Below, in pieces: positions 50,254-58,042 of a stretch of DNA of 64,000 nucleotides (position 1 is the stretch's first letter; each line of letters begins with the position of its first letter). The stretch is taken from the NCBI RefSeq assembly GCF_014199335.1, contig NZ_JACIJI010000001.1, positions 1,240,001 to 1,304,000 of the forward strand. The letters run 5' to 3'. Source of the stretch: Stakelama sediminis. Its GTDB lineage: Bacteria; Pseudomonadota; Alphaproteobacteria; Sphingomonadales; Sphingomonadaceae. Under the pieces are notes generated by a model, which saw only the letters and a program-made list of their open reading frames with translations, was not told where the DNA came from and made no database searches. A program made the position numbers and the translations under genes.

Positions 50254-50526
50254 CCTAGGCCGTAAACCCATAAACGGCATCGTCGAGGCGCCCAAATGGC
50301 GAACAGATCGGGCCGAACGACGCGCGGCAAAGGCTCTTTGCCTTTGCAAGCGGCGTTCGGTTCGAGATGGAAGCCATTTGGACGTCCCTGCGGGATTTGG
50401 CCAAAATGGCCCGGTGCAGCGTCGAAAAGTCTGAAAATATTGACATATTCCTGCGCCTTTCCTCCTTGCACCACGCCATTTTGACTCAAACCGCGATGGT
50501 GCCGTTTATGGGTTTACGGCCTAGGA
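50254..50526. mobile_element. 273-bp MITE-like element with 26-bp perfect terminal inverted repeats
   Basis: Terminal repeats at 50254-50279 and 50501-50526 are exact reverse complements; both outer ends are CCTAGG, consistent with a CTAG/TA target of IS630-type transposases. Inside are nested hairpins: CCAAATGGC/GCCATTTGG enclosing CCGAACG/CGTTCGG enclosing GCAAAGGC-TCTTT-GCCTTTGC, and a second arm in which GGTGCA pairs with TGCACC next to AAAATGGC/GCCATTTT. There is no transposase. Open frames through it are short and lack support. Confidence 0.85.
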
Positions 50527-50796
50527 GCGCCCCATGCCGACAGCCACCCCAAAAAATTTGTGTCGGTCGGGATGGGAAGCCGCAGGTCATCGGACGCGAC
50601 TGGCGCGCCTGAATGCTGAAACGGGCCTGTCCTGAGCGCAGTAAAAGGGTTCAGCATGACGAGGTTCACAGGACAGCTCCCATGCCCAATCCCGTCATGC
50701 CAGCGCAGGCTGGCATCCACGTCTATCGCTCTCGACCGAACGCAGATTGCAGCAACGATAGACCCCAGCCTTCGCCGGGGTAACGGTCGATTGTCC
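50527..50796. repeat. REP-like repeat cluster between the two MITE-like elements
   Basis: Two further palindromic repeats. First, TGCTGAA (50614) with TCCTGAGCGCAG pairs with GGTTCAGCATGACG ending about 50661. Second, a pair of arms 50693-50728 and 50756-50785, each a hairpin in its own right (TGCCAGC-GCAG-GCTGGCA; ACCCCAGC...GCCGGGGT) and complementary to each other through GTCTATCG/CGATAGAC. The second belongs to the same CGTCA-CCAGC family as the repeat at 56733-56805. No gene is supported here. Confidence 0.75.
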
Positions 50797-50940
50797 AGGA
50801 CGGATCGCCATTCAGAAGATGATGTGACGAAAATGGTGGATTTTCGTGACCCGGCGCGCAGCGTACTTTCAGTACGTGAGCACCGGAAGCGCGGAAAGCC
50901 GCCTTTTGCAGGCCATCAGGGCTGAATGGCGATCCGTCCT
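50797..50940. mobile_element. 144-bp MITE-like element, copy A
   Basis: Ends are inverted repeats of 19 bases, AGGACGGATCGCCATTCAG at the left and its exact complement at the right. Inside are CGAAAAT-GGTGG-ATTTTCG and GTAC-TTTCA-GTAC hairpins. Copy B at 55030-55173 has the same length in opposite orientation with about eight mismatches by eye. The right end stops 5 bases from the stop codon of the serine hydrolase gene. No transposase. Confidence 0.85.
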
Positions 50941-50945
50941 AGCGC

Positions 50946-52076
50946 TTAATCCGCCTTCAGCAGCGCGTCGAACACATCGCCCATGCGGCTGAGGATCGGT
51001 TGCATTTTGCCCTCATCGGTATGGCCCAGCCGCACCAGCACGATGCTGCGCGCGGTGCCGTCGGGGGCGGTGCCGCTGCCCGCCATGACGAACTGGCCGA
51101 GATGGCCCTTCATCCCCACCGCATTGCGCGGTCCCTTGCTGGTGAACAACCCCGGCTCCTGCCCTTTTGGCTGATGGTTGAGCCAGGTCTGCCCGCCATA
51201 GCCTGCATAAGCCTCCGACGGGCGCTTCATGAAGGCAAGCCAGCGCGGAGCGACCACCTGTTTGCCGTCACGGCTCTGCCCTTTGAGCAGCAACGTGCCC
51301 ATCCGGCCCCAGTCGTCGAGCGTCATATAGATCAGCGATCCGCCGATCTGCGTACCCGCGCCGTCAAACTCTAGAAACGCGCTCTTCACCCCCACCGGGC
51401 CGAACAGCCGGGATTGCGCGAATTGCCGATAGGCCTGCGCCCGCACGCGCGGGTCATGGCTGTCGGTCAGAGTGCGGGTGATGATTTCCGACAGGATGAT
51501 GGTGGTGAGCGAGCTATATTCGAAATGCGTGCCCGGCGGGTGGACCAGCGGCTGGGCGATGGCGCGCGCGGCCATGTCCTGCGTACCGGTGACGAACAGC
51601 ACCTGATTGGTGTCGGACTTTTCGATGGGATCGCCGACCTCAATATGGCGCAGGCCCGACGCCATGTGCAGCAGGTCGGCCAGCGTGATGCGCGCGCGCG
51701 GATCGCCGGGCCTGTGCCATTCGGCAATCGGCGCGGGCGCATTCGGATCGAGTTTGCCGTCCGCCACCAGCGCACCGACCAGCATCGCCGTCACCGTCTT
51801 CGCCATCGACCAGCTGATCATCCGGTTGGCGTCCGAATAACCCTGCTCATATGCCTTATACGCCGGACAGCCATTGACCAGCAGCAGCACCCCGCGCGTT
51901 TCCGGGGTTTGAGTGAACAGCCCGTCGAGCAGCGGCTGCACCCGCGCGACATCGACATCGCCACAGCCCTGCACCGCTGCACGGAAGGGCAGCGCGCGGG
52001 GCGTGTCGGCGTGCGCCATCGCCAGCGGCGTCAGCGCGATCAGCGCGGCGAGGAAGGACTTGCGCGTCATCGGCAT
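50946..52076 (-). CDS. Serine hydrolase of the class C beta-lactamase fold
   Basis: 376 aa. Signal peptide MTRKSFLAALIALTPLAMAHA. The nucleophile motif SMAK (Ser90-Lys93) lies in SDANRMISWSMAKTVTAMLVG; the YSS motif in HFEYSSLTTIILSE is the Tyr motif. HMASGLRHIEVG and YMTLDDWGRMGTLLLK are typical of the 6-aminohexanoate-dimer hydrolase/esterase branch (NylB-like) rather than true AmpC. Probably a periplasmic esterase or amidase. Starts 19 bases from the divergent small anchored protein gene, leaving almost no room for separate promoters. Confidence 0.9.
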   Translation of the reverse strand: MPMTRKSFLAALIALTPLAMAHADTPRALPFRAAVQGCGDVDVARVQPLLDGLFTQTPETRGVLLLVNGCPAYKAYEQGYSDANRMISWSMAKTVTAMLVGALVADGKLDPNAPAPIAEWHRPGDPRARITLADLLHMASGLRHIEVGDPIEKSDTNQVLFVTGTQDMAARAIAQPLVHPPGTHFEYSSLTTIILSEIITRTLTDSHDPRVRAQAYRQFAQSRLFGPVGVKSAFLEFDGAGTQIGGSLIYMTLDDWGRMGTLLLKGQSRDGKQVVAPRWLAFMKRPSEAYAGYGGQTWLNHQPKGQEPGLFTSKGPRNAVGMKGHLGQFVMAGSGTAPDGTARSIVLVRLGHTDEGKMQPILSRMGDVFDALLKAD

Positions 52077-52095
52077 GAGCCTAAGCTCATGGCTG

Positions 52096-52434
52096 ATGAT
52101 GGCAAGACGCTTCCTTTGGGGTGGACTGATCGTGCTGGCGCTGCTTGCGCTCTCGGCGTTCGTCTATGCCCGGTCGATGACGCCGAAGCTGCAGCTCGGC
52201 GTCGGCTATGCCGCGCGCGTCGCCTGCGGTTGCCGCTATATCGAGGGGCGGCCGCTGAAAAGCTGCTATTCCGATTACGAGCCGGGCATGGCGCCGATCC
52301 GGCTGAAGGACGATCCCGCGACGAAGACGGTGACCGCCTATGTCCCGCTGGTCGCCAGCCGGTCGGCACGGTTCGATGCGCTGCTGGGGTGCCGGCCGAC
52401 ACCATTCCGGGGCACGCCGCTGAAAGTGCACTGA
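52096..52434 (+). CDS. Small membrane-anchored hypothetical protein
   Basis: 112 aa. One N-terminal membrane segment (RFLWGGLIVLALLALSAFVYA) and a short extracytoplasmic domain with three cysteines (ACGCRYIEG, KSCYSDYEPG) plus one more near the C-terminus (LLGCRPTPF), suggesting disulfides. No family recognised. Its position, back to back with a serine hydrolase, suggests a partner or inhibitor role, which is speculation. Two adjacent ATGs at 52096 and 52099. Confidence 0.75.
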   Translation: MMARRFLWGGLIVLALLALSAFVYARSMTPKLQLGVGYAARVACGCRYIEGRPLKSCYSDYEPGMAPIRLKDDPATKTVTAYVPLVASRSARFDALLGCRPTPFRGTPLKVH

Positions 52435-52446
52435 AGGAGCGGCGGT

Positions 52447-52998
52447 TCAGCCCGCCAGTTGCACCAGCCGGATTTCCGCCGCATCGGCCTGTTCGATGGA
52501 AAGCGGGTCGCCCAGCGCGGCATAGCGTTCACGCGCATCCTGCCAGTATCGGCACGCCTCCTCCCTCTCGCCCAGCGCTTCGGCAAGCCGCGCGGTACTG
52601 CGCACGGCATTCGCCACGGCGAGCGGCGATGCATCCGGGGTCGCGCGATACAGGTCCAGTGCCTCGCACAGGCTGTTGGCGGCATGGGCAAGCTGCTGCT
52701 GCTCCAGGAACAGATTACCCGCCTCGCACAAGGCCGCGGCCAGCGACGGGCCATCGCCTGCCAGCCGATAGAGCTGGATCGCCTCCTGCTGGTCGTGCAG
52801 CGCCCATTCGATATTGCCGCCGTCCTGCGCCACGCGTGCCTGCGCCTCCAGCGCCTGTGCTTCCAGAAGGGGATCGACTTCATCGCGCGCGGCGGTGATC
52901 GCTTCGGCAAAACAGGCGCGCGCCTCTTCCAGCCGGCCTGTACGCCGTGCCTCTTCGCCCTGCGCCATTTCACGGGCTATGCGACTCGTCCCGTCCAT
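52447..52998 (-). CDS. Tetratricopeptide-repeat protein
   Basis: 183 aa, no signal peptide. Helical repeats with TPR spacing: GEEARRTGRLEEARACFAEAI, EAQARVAQDGGNIEWALHDQQEAI, CEAGNLFLEQQQLAHAANSLCEAL and SAEALGEREEACRYWQDAR-like final repeat. About four repeats fill the whole protein, so it is a protein-binding scaffold only; partner unknown. It ends 12 bases from the convergent small membrane protein. Confidence 0.85.
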   Translation of the reverse strand: MDGTSRIAREMAQGEEARRTGRLEEARACFAEAITAARDEVDPLLEAQALEAQARVAQDGGNIEWALHDQQEAIQLYRLAGDGPSLAAALCEAGNLFLEQQQLAHAANSLCEALDLYRATPDASPLAVANAVRSTARLAEALGEREEACRYWQDARERYAALGDPLSIEQADAAEIRLVQLAG

Positions 52999-53049
52999 AT
53001 GCGCAGGATGAACGCTTTTGAGGTTTGCGCAAGCCGGTTTTCGACGGAT

Positions 53050-53682
53050 TCAGCGCTTCCCGCGATAGGCCGGAAGGCCGAGGTTCCAGTGGATTGCCGC
53101 CGCACGCAGCCCGAACCCCGCGCCCGTCGCCAACAGCGCGGCAAGGAAAGAGGGTGTCTCGACGAGGCGCAGCACGACATAGAGCGCAGAGGCCAGCGCC
53201 GCCGCCGTCACATAGAGTTCGGGGCGCATCAGGATCGACGGGGTTCCCGCCAGCATGTCGCGGATGATCCCGCCCAGACACGCCGTCACCACGCCCATCA
53301 CCATCGCCGGGATAGGCGGCACACCGAAACCGAGCGACTTTGCCGCGCCGAACACCGCATAGGCGGCCAGCCCCATCGCGTCGATCCATGCCAGCGCCAC
53401 CCCGCTCCACCAGCGTTGCGGGGCGATCCACACCAGCAATGCCGCCAGCACGCACATGCCCGCCACCATGCGGTCATGCACCCAGAATACCGGCGCGCCG
53501 ATCAGCAGGTCGCGCATCGTGCCGCCGCCCACGCCCGTCACCAGCGCGAAAAAGGCGGCGGTGACGAAGGTCTGCCCCGACCGCGTCGCGGCCAGCGCGC
53601 CGGTCGCCGCAAACAGCGCGATCGCGATCAGGTCGAGCCAGGGCAGCAGCGGCCCGAATTGCCAGGCGACGGGAGGAGTCAT
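53050..53682 (-). CDS. Trimeric intracellular cation channel (TRIC/YadS-like, UPF0126)
   Basis: 210 aa, seven predicted helices made of two copies of the UPF0126 repeat: IALFAATGALAATRSGQTFVTAAFFALVTGVGGGTMRDLLIG and FGAAKSLGFGVPPIPAMVMGVVTACLGGIIRDMLAGTP. The paired GGGTxRD/GGxxRD motifs are diagnostic; prokaryotic relatives form potassium-permeable trimers. ATG 53682 has GGGAGGAGTC just upstream; the longer open frame is not needed. Confidence 0.9.
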   Translation of the reverse strand: MTPPVAWQFGPLLPWLDLIAIALFAATGALAATRSGQTFVTAAFFALVTGVGGGTMRDLLIGAPVFWVHDRMVAGMCVLAALLVWIAPQRWWSGVALAWIDAMGLAAYAVFGAAKSLGFGVPPIPAMVMGVVTACLGGIIRDMLAGTPSILMRPELYVTAAALASALYVVLRLVETPSFLAALLATGAGFGLRAAAIHWNLGLPAYRGKR

Positions 53683-53837
53683 GGCGCGCGCCTTACTCCC
53701 GCGGCGCGTCCCGGCAAAGCCCAAACCGTCTCGCTGCGTTCCGTTTGAATCGCCGTGGGAAGAAACATTCGCATATGCAGCAAGAAAGTCACATCGGGGG
53801 GCTGGAAACTGCGCTTCAGAAGCGTACATAGCAGCCC

Positions 53838-54494
53838 ATGCAACGCACTCCCGCTCCCCTGCTTGGTGCGGCACTGCTGCTGGCAGCGCTGGCCGGGTTC
53901 GTCGATGCCCTTGCTTATAGCAGCCTGGGCGGTTTCTTCGCCTCGTTCATGAGCGGCAACACCACCCGGCTCGGTATCGGGCTGGGCGCGCACAACAGTC
54001 ATGACGCGTTCATCGCCGGGTCGCTGATCCTGTCGTTCATCACCGGCATCATCCTGTCGGCCATCGCCTGCGATGCGGTGGCGCGCCATGCCGAGGCCGC
54101 TGCGATGCTGCTGGTCACCGCGCTGTTGTGCATCGCCGCCGGGTTCAAGATGTTCGGCTTCGACCGGATCGCCATCCTGTGCCTGGCCGGTGCGATGGGC
54201 GCGGAAAACGGTGTGTTCGGCCGCGACGGCACGGTGAAGATCGGCCTGACCTACATGACCGGCACGCTGGTCCGGTTCGGACAGCGGCTTGCCGCCGCGC
54301 TGATGGGAAAGAGCACGGGATTCGCGTGGATCAAGGATCTGCTGCTGTGGCTGGGCTTTCTGGGCGGCGTGACGCTGGGCGCCAATGTCTATCTCCATAC
54401 CACCGACACCAGCTTCTGGTACGCCGCATTGGGTGCGGCGGTGCTGACGGTAGTGATCGGAACCATGGCGCGCTGGGGCCTGCTCGAACGCTGA
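53838..54494 (+). CDS. DUF1275 (YoaK-like) membrane protein
   Basis: 218 aa, six predicted helices. The family signature is LAGFVDALAYSSLGGFFASFMSGNTTRLGIGLG near the N-terminus, repeated later as LAGAMGAENGVFGRDGTVKIGLTYMTGTLVRFGQRLAAAL. Function of the family is unknown. Possible start at ATG 53838 (MQRTPAPLLGAALLLAAL). It converges on the NUDIX gene with 7 bases between the stops. Confidence 0.9.
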   Translation: MQRTPAPLLGAALLLAALAGFVDALAYSSLGGFFASFMSGNTTRLGIGLGAHNSHDAFIAGSLILSFITGIILSAIACDAVARHAEAAAMLLVTALLCIAAGFKMFGFDRIAILCLAGAMGAENGVFGRDGTVKIGLTYMTGTLVRFGQRLAAALMGKSTGFAWIKDLLLWLGFLGGVTLGANVYLHTTDTSFWYAALGAAVLTVVIGTMARWGLLER

Positions 54495-54501
54495 GTCGTC
54501 T

Positions 54502-54978
54502 CTACCAGTCTCCGTAGTTGCCGTTGCGGCCGTCGCGATATTCGGTGATCCGGCGCAGCGTTGCGGGAGAAACGTCTTCGGGCAGCGCGTCGAGCGGAAA
54601 CCATCCCGCCGCCTCGATTTCCCAGCTATCCGCAGCCATTAGCGGCGCATCGGCCGGGCGCTCGATGCGGACGACGAACACCGTGACATGATCGTCCTTA
54701 TATTCGCTGCGATTGGTATAGACGCCCAGCACGCGTTCGACCGTGACAGGGTGGAGCGCAACCTCCTCCGCCAGTTCGCGGATCAGGGCATCGGCAAAGC
54801 TCTCGCCCTTCTTCACCCCGCCGCCGGGGAGATACCAGTGCGTGATATAGGTGTGCCGGATCAACGCGACATGGTCGTGCTGATCGATGACCAGCGCCCG
54901 AACGCCCAGCGTACGCGGCCGCCGTACCCGCCAATAGAGGCGGGCCAGCCGTGCCGCGATGCGATGAGGAAGCGCCAT
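54502..54978 (-). CDS. NUDIX hydrolase
   Basis: 158 aa. The Nudix box GGGVKKGESFADALIRELAEEVAL conforms to GX5EX7REUXEEXGU except for replacement of the final Gly region. It is preceded by RALVIDQHDHVALIRHTYITHWYLPGGG. Hydrolyses a nucleoside diphosphate linked to another moiety; substrate not predictable. The ATG at 54978 is taken because the conserved domain begins soon after; the upstream frame overlaps the repeat-containing intergenic region. Confidence 0.88.
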   Translation of the reverse strand: MALPHRIAARLARLYWRVRRPRTLGVRALVIDQHDHVALIRHTYITHWYLPGGGVKKGESFADALIRELAEEVALHPVTVERVLGVYTNRSEYKDDHVTVFVVRIERPADAPLMAADSWEIEAAGWFPLDALPEDVSPATLRRITEYRDGRNGNYGDW

Positions 54979-55029
54979 GGCAGCAGTTTCGCGCGGATCG
55001 GGGGCGCACGCAATCGGGAAAGGCGTCCT

Positions 55030-55173
55030 AGGGCGGATCGTCATTCAGCCCTGATGGCCTGCAAATGGCGGCTTTCCGTGCTTCCGGTGCTCACGTACTG
55101 AAAGTACGCTGCGCGCCGGGTCACGGAAATTCACCATTTTCGTCACATCATCTTCTGAATGTCGATCCGCCCT
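55030..55173. mobile_element. 144-bp MITE-like element, copy B (inverted)
   Basis: Same length and layout as the copy at 50797-50940, in the opposite orientation. Its ends are AGGGCGGATCGTCATTCAG (55030-55048) and CTGAATGTCGATCCGCCCT (55155-55173), now with one internal mismatch between them. CCTAG abuts the left end and CCCTGA the right, compatible with a decayed TA duplication. Confidence 0.85.
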
Positions 55174-55186
55174 GAATCACGAAGAT

Positions 55187-55208
55187 GTGCTCCTGCGCAG
55201 GCAGGAGC
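55187..55208. repeat. Single arm of the CTCCTGCGCAGGCAGGAG repeat
   Basis: 22 bases identical to the inner part of the left arm at 27213-27236. Here no opposing arm is found within 100 bases. Adjacent to MITE copy B. Confidence 0.7.
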
Positions 55209-55325
55209 CGTGGCGTATATGCAAATCCGTGCGGGACGACTTTACCGCCCTCCACACGGGCCCGCGAAGACCCGCCGTCGGACGGGGCTGGCAGCCCCGC
55301 CGGTCGGGCGCGCCTTCGATGCGCC

Positions 55326-56720
55326 TCAGATGTGAATCGGCTTGCCGGTCACCGCCATCGCCGCTTCCTTGATCGCCTCGCTATGCGTCGGATGGGCGTG
55401 GCAGGTATAGGCGATATCCTCGCTCGTCGAGCCGAATTCCATCGCCTGCGCGGCTTGCGCGATCATCGTACCGGCGACACTGGCGATGATCCATACGCCC
55501 AGCACGCGGTCCGATTTTGCGTCGGCGATGATCTTTACGAAGCCGTCGGGTTCATGGTTGGTCTTGGCACGGCTGTTGGCGAGCATCGGGAATTTACCGA
55601 CCTTCACCTCGCCGCGTTCCTTCGCAGCTTCCTCGGTCAGGCCGACGCCCGCGATTTCGGGCCAGGTATAGACGACCGACGGGATGACGTCGTGATTTAC
55701 AATGCCCGTCTGGCCCGCGATATTCTCCGCAACCGCAATGCCCTCATCCTCGGCCTTGTGCGCCAGCATCGGACCGGGCACGACATCGCCGATCGCCCAG
55801 ACGCCGTCGACCTTGGTGCGGAAATCGTGATCGATCTCGATCTGACCGCGCTGATTGGGTTCCAGCCCGATCTTGTCGAGGCCTAGACCATCGGTATTCG
55901 GCTTGCGGCCGATCGACACCAGTACGCAATCGGCTTCGATCGTCTCGGCATCGCCCCCCTTGGCGGGTTCGAGCGTCAGCGTCGCCTTGTCGCCCTTCAC
56001 CGCGACACCCGTCACCTTGGTGCCGAGTTTGAAGGTGATCCCCTGTTTCTTGAAGATCTTGTTCGCTTCCTTGCGGACATCGCCGTCGAAGCCGGGGAGG
56101 ATCTGGTCGAGAAATTCAACGCAGGTCACCTCGGCACCCAGCCGCCGCCAGACACTGCCCAGTTCCAGTCCGATCACGCCGCCGCCGATGACGACCATGT
56201 GCCTGGGCACCTTGGGCAGTTCGAGCGCGCCGGTGGAATCCACCACGACCTTCTGGTCGATTTCGACGCCCGGCAGCGGGGTGACGCTGGAGCCGGTGGC
56301 GATGACGATGTTCTTCGCGGTGACGGTTTCCCCGCCGACCGTCACCTTGTGCGCGTCCTCAAAGCTCGCGCGGCCCTTCAGCCAGGTGACCTTGTTCTTC
56401 TTGAACAGGAATTCGATGCCGCCGGTAAGTTGCTTGACCGCATCCTTGCGCTGGCCGTGCATGGTGTCGAGGTCGAGCTCGGGCGTCACCTTGATGCCCA
56501 TCTTCGCCATCGCGCCATTGGCGGCGGCGTCGAAATATTCCGACGCGTGCAGCATCGCCTTGGACGGGATGCAGCCGACATTGAGGCAGGTGCCGCCCAG
56601 CGTCTCGCGCGATTCGGCGCACGCGGTCTTCAGCCCCAGCTGTGCCGCACGGATCGCCGCGACATAGCCGCCGGGGCCAGCGCCGATTACCAGAACGTCA
56701 TAGTCGAATTCGTCTGCCAT
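55326..56720 (-). CDS. lpdA: Dihydrolipoyl dehydrogenase (E3)
   Basis: 464 aa FAD/NAD enzyme that reoxidises lipoamide in the 2-oxoglutarate dehydrogenase complex. FAD motif DVLVIGAGPGGYVAAIRAAQLG, redox disulfide GGTCLNVGCIPSKAMLH, NAD motif VIGGGVIGLELGSVWRRLGAEVTC, and C-terminal catalytic His in CHAHPTHSEAIKEA. ATG 56720 follows GGAGGAAAAG. Last gene of the sucA-odhB-lpdA run, separated from odhB by a 93-base gap filled by a REP-like palindrome. Confidence 0.96.
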   Translation of the reverse strand: MADEFDYDVLVIGAGPGGYVAAIRAAQLGLKTACAESRETLGGTCLNVGCIPSKAMLHASEYFDAAANGAMAKMGIKVTPELDLDTMHGQRKDAVKQLTGGIEFLFKKNKVTWLKGRASFEDAHKVTVGGETVTAKNIVIATGSSVTPLPGVEIDQKVVVDSTGALELPKVPRHMVVIGGGVIGLELGSVWRRLGAEVTCVEFLDQILPGFDGDVRKEANKIFKKQGITFKLGTKVTGVAVKGDKATLTLEPAKGGDAETIEADCVLVSIGRKPNTDGLGLDKIGLEPNQRGQIEIDHDFRTKVDGVWAIGDVVPGPMLAHKAEDEGIAVAENIAGQTGIVNHDVIPSVVYTWPEIAGVGLTEEAAKERGEVKVGKFPMLANSRAKTNHEPDGFVKIIADAKSDRVLGVWIIASVAGTMIAQAAQAMEFGSTSEDIAYTCHAHPTHSEAIKEAAMAVTGKPIHI

Positions 56721-56732
56721 CTTTTCCTCCAA

Positions 56733-56805
56733 CGTCACCCCAGCGGAAGCTGGGGTCTCGCGCGGCTTTCCACGGCCAGAGATGCCAGCTTCCGCTGGCA
56801 TGACG
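56733..56805. repeat. REP-like palindrome inside the odhB-lpdA gap
   Basis: Arms 56733-56759 (CGTCACCCCAGCGGAAGCTG...) and 56779-56805 (...CAGCTTCCGCTGGCATGACG) pair with each other. Each arm also forms its own hairpin, CCCCAGC-GGAA-GCTGGGG and TGCCAGC-TTCC-GCTGGCA. The differing bases between arms occur as compensating pairs within each hairpin, which argues that the single-arm fold is what is maintained. Confidence 0.85.
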
Positions 56806-56813
56806 GTCAATAC

Positions 56814-58040
56814 TTACAGGTCGATCAAAATGCGGGTCGGGTCTTCGATCGCGTTTTTCAGCGCGACGAGGAAGGTCACCGCCTCACGCCCGTCAATCAG
56901 GCGATGGTCATAGCTGAGCGCCAGATACATCATCGGGCGGACGACCACTTCGCCGTTGCGCACGACCGGGCGATCCTCGATCCGGTGCAGGCCGAGCACC
57001 GCCGACTGTGGCGGGTTGATGATCGGGGTCGACATCAGCGATCCGAACACGCCGCCGTTGGAGATGGTGAAGGTACCGCCCTTCATCTCTTCCATCTTCA
57101 GGTCGCCCGATTTGGCGCGCTTGCCGAAATCGCCGATGGTCTTTTCGACCTCGGCCACGCTCATCTGGTCGGCGCTGCGGATGACCGGCACGACCAGACC
57201 CTGCGGCGCGGAGACCGCAACCGAAATATCGGCATAGTCGTGATAGACGATTTCATCGCCGTCGATCTGCGCATTGACGCTGGGCACGTCCTTCAGCGCC
57301 ATACACGCCGCCTTCACGAAAAAGCCCATGAAACCAAGGCGGACGCCGTGCTTCTTCTCGAACAGTTCCTTGTATTTGGTCCGTGCCTCGATCACCGCCG
57401 TCATATCGACATCGTTGAACGTGGTGAGCAGTGCCGCGGTATCCTGCGCGCTCTTCAGCCGCTTGGCGATGGTCTGACGCAGGCGCGTCATGCGCACGCG
57501 TTCTTCCTTGCGCTCGCCGGCGGCAGCCGGGGCTGGAGCAGCAGCGGGCGTCGGGGCCGGAGCGGGCGCTGCCTGCCCCTTGCCCTCGGCGGCGGCCATC
57601 ACGTCTTCCTTGGTGATGCGGCCATCCTTGCCGCTGCCCTTGATCGTCGAGGGATCGACACCGGTTTCCAGCACCGCACGACGGACCGACGGCGACAGCG
57701 CAGCCGGTTCGTCGCCCTCTGCCGGAGCCTGCTGGCCAGCCGTATCGGGGGTAGAAGCCTTTGCTTCGGGCGCGGGGGCCGGAGCCGCGGCGGGCGCACC
57801 GTCACCGGCTTCGATCGTCGCGATCAGCGCGCCGACCTCCACCGTGTCACCCACGGCAACCGCATGTTCGCCCATCACCCCCGCGACCGGGGAGGGTACT
57901 TCGACCGACACCTTGTCGGTTTCCAGGCTGGCAATGGGTTCATCGGCGGCGACCGCCTCGCCCGGCTGCTTCAGCCATTCACCGACCGTAGCCTCGGTGA
58001 TCGATTCGCCCAGTGTCGGGACTTTGACTTCGGTTGCCAT
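56814..58040 (-). CDS. odhB: Dihydrolipoyllysine succinyltransferase (E2o)
   Basis: 408 aa. The N-terminal lipoyl domain carries the lipoylated Lys in [14 protein letters not shown] proline-alanine linker leads to the E1/E3-binding domain ([33 protein letters not shown]), a second PA linker (about 155-180), and the catalytic acyltransferase core with [24 protein letters not shown] and the active-site His in [19 protein letters not shown]. Only 2 bases separate it from sucA. It transfers the succinyl group to CoA in the TCA cycle. Confidence 0.97.
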   Translation of the reverse strand: MATEVKVPTLGESITEATVGEWLKQPGEAVAADEPIASLETDKVSVEVPSPVAGVMGEHAVAVGDTVEVGALIATIEAGDGAPAAAPAPAPEAKASTPDTAGQQAPAEGDEPAALSPSVRRAVLETGVDPSTIKGSGKDGRITKEDVMAAAEGKGQAAPAPAPTPAAAPAPAAAGERKEERVRMTRLRQTIAKRLKSAQDTAALLTTFNDVDMTAVIEARTKYKELFEKKHGVRLGFMGFFVKAACMALKDVPSVNAQIDGDEIVYHDYADISVAVSAPQGLVVPVIRSADQMSVAEVEKTIGDFGKRAKSGDLKMEEMKGGTFTISNGGVFGSLMSTPIINPPQSAVLGLHRIEDRPVVRNGEVVVRPMMYLALSYDHRLIDGREAVTFLVALKNAIEDPTRILIDL

Positions 58041-58042
58041 AT

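Larger units (their letters stand above)
54979..55325. other. Repeat-filled intergenic region between the NUDIX gene and lpdA
   Basis: 347 bases with no supported gene. It contains MITE copy B (55030-55173), a single arm of the CTCCTGCGCAGG repeat (55187-55208) that is paired at 27213-27294, and a GC-rich hairpin GGGGCTG-GCAGCCCC near 55285-55300 that could end the lpdA operon transcript. Confidence 0.7.

Noticed and set aside
50255..50479. 74-codon minus-strand frame inside the 273-bp element
   Set aside because: It spans the hairpins and the terminal repeat and has no domain; a frame inherited with the element could be annotated in many genomes without being translated.
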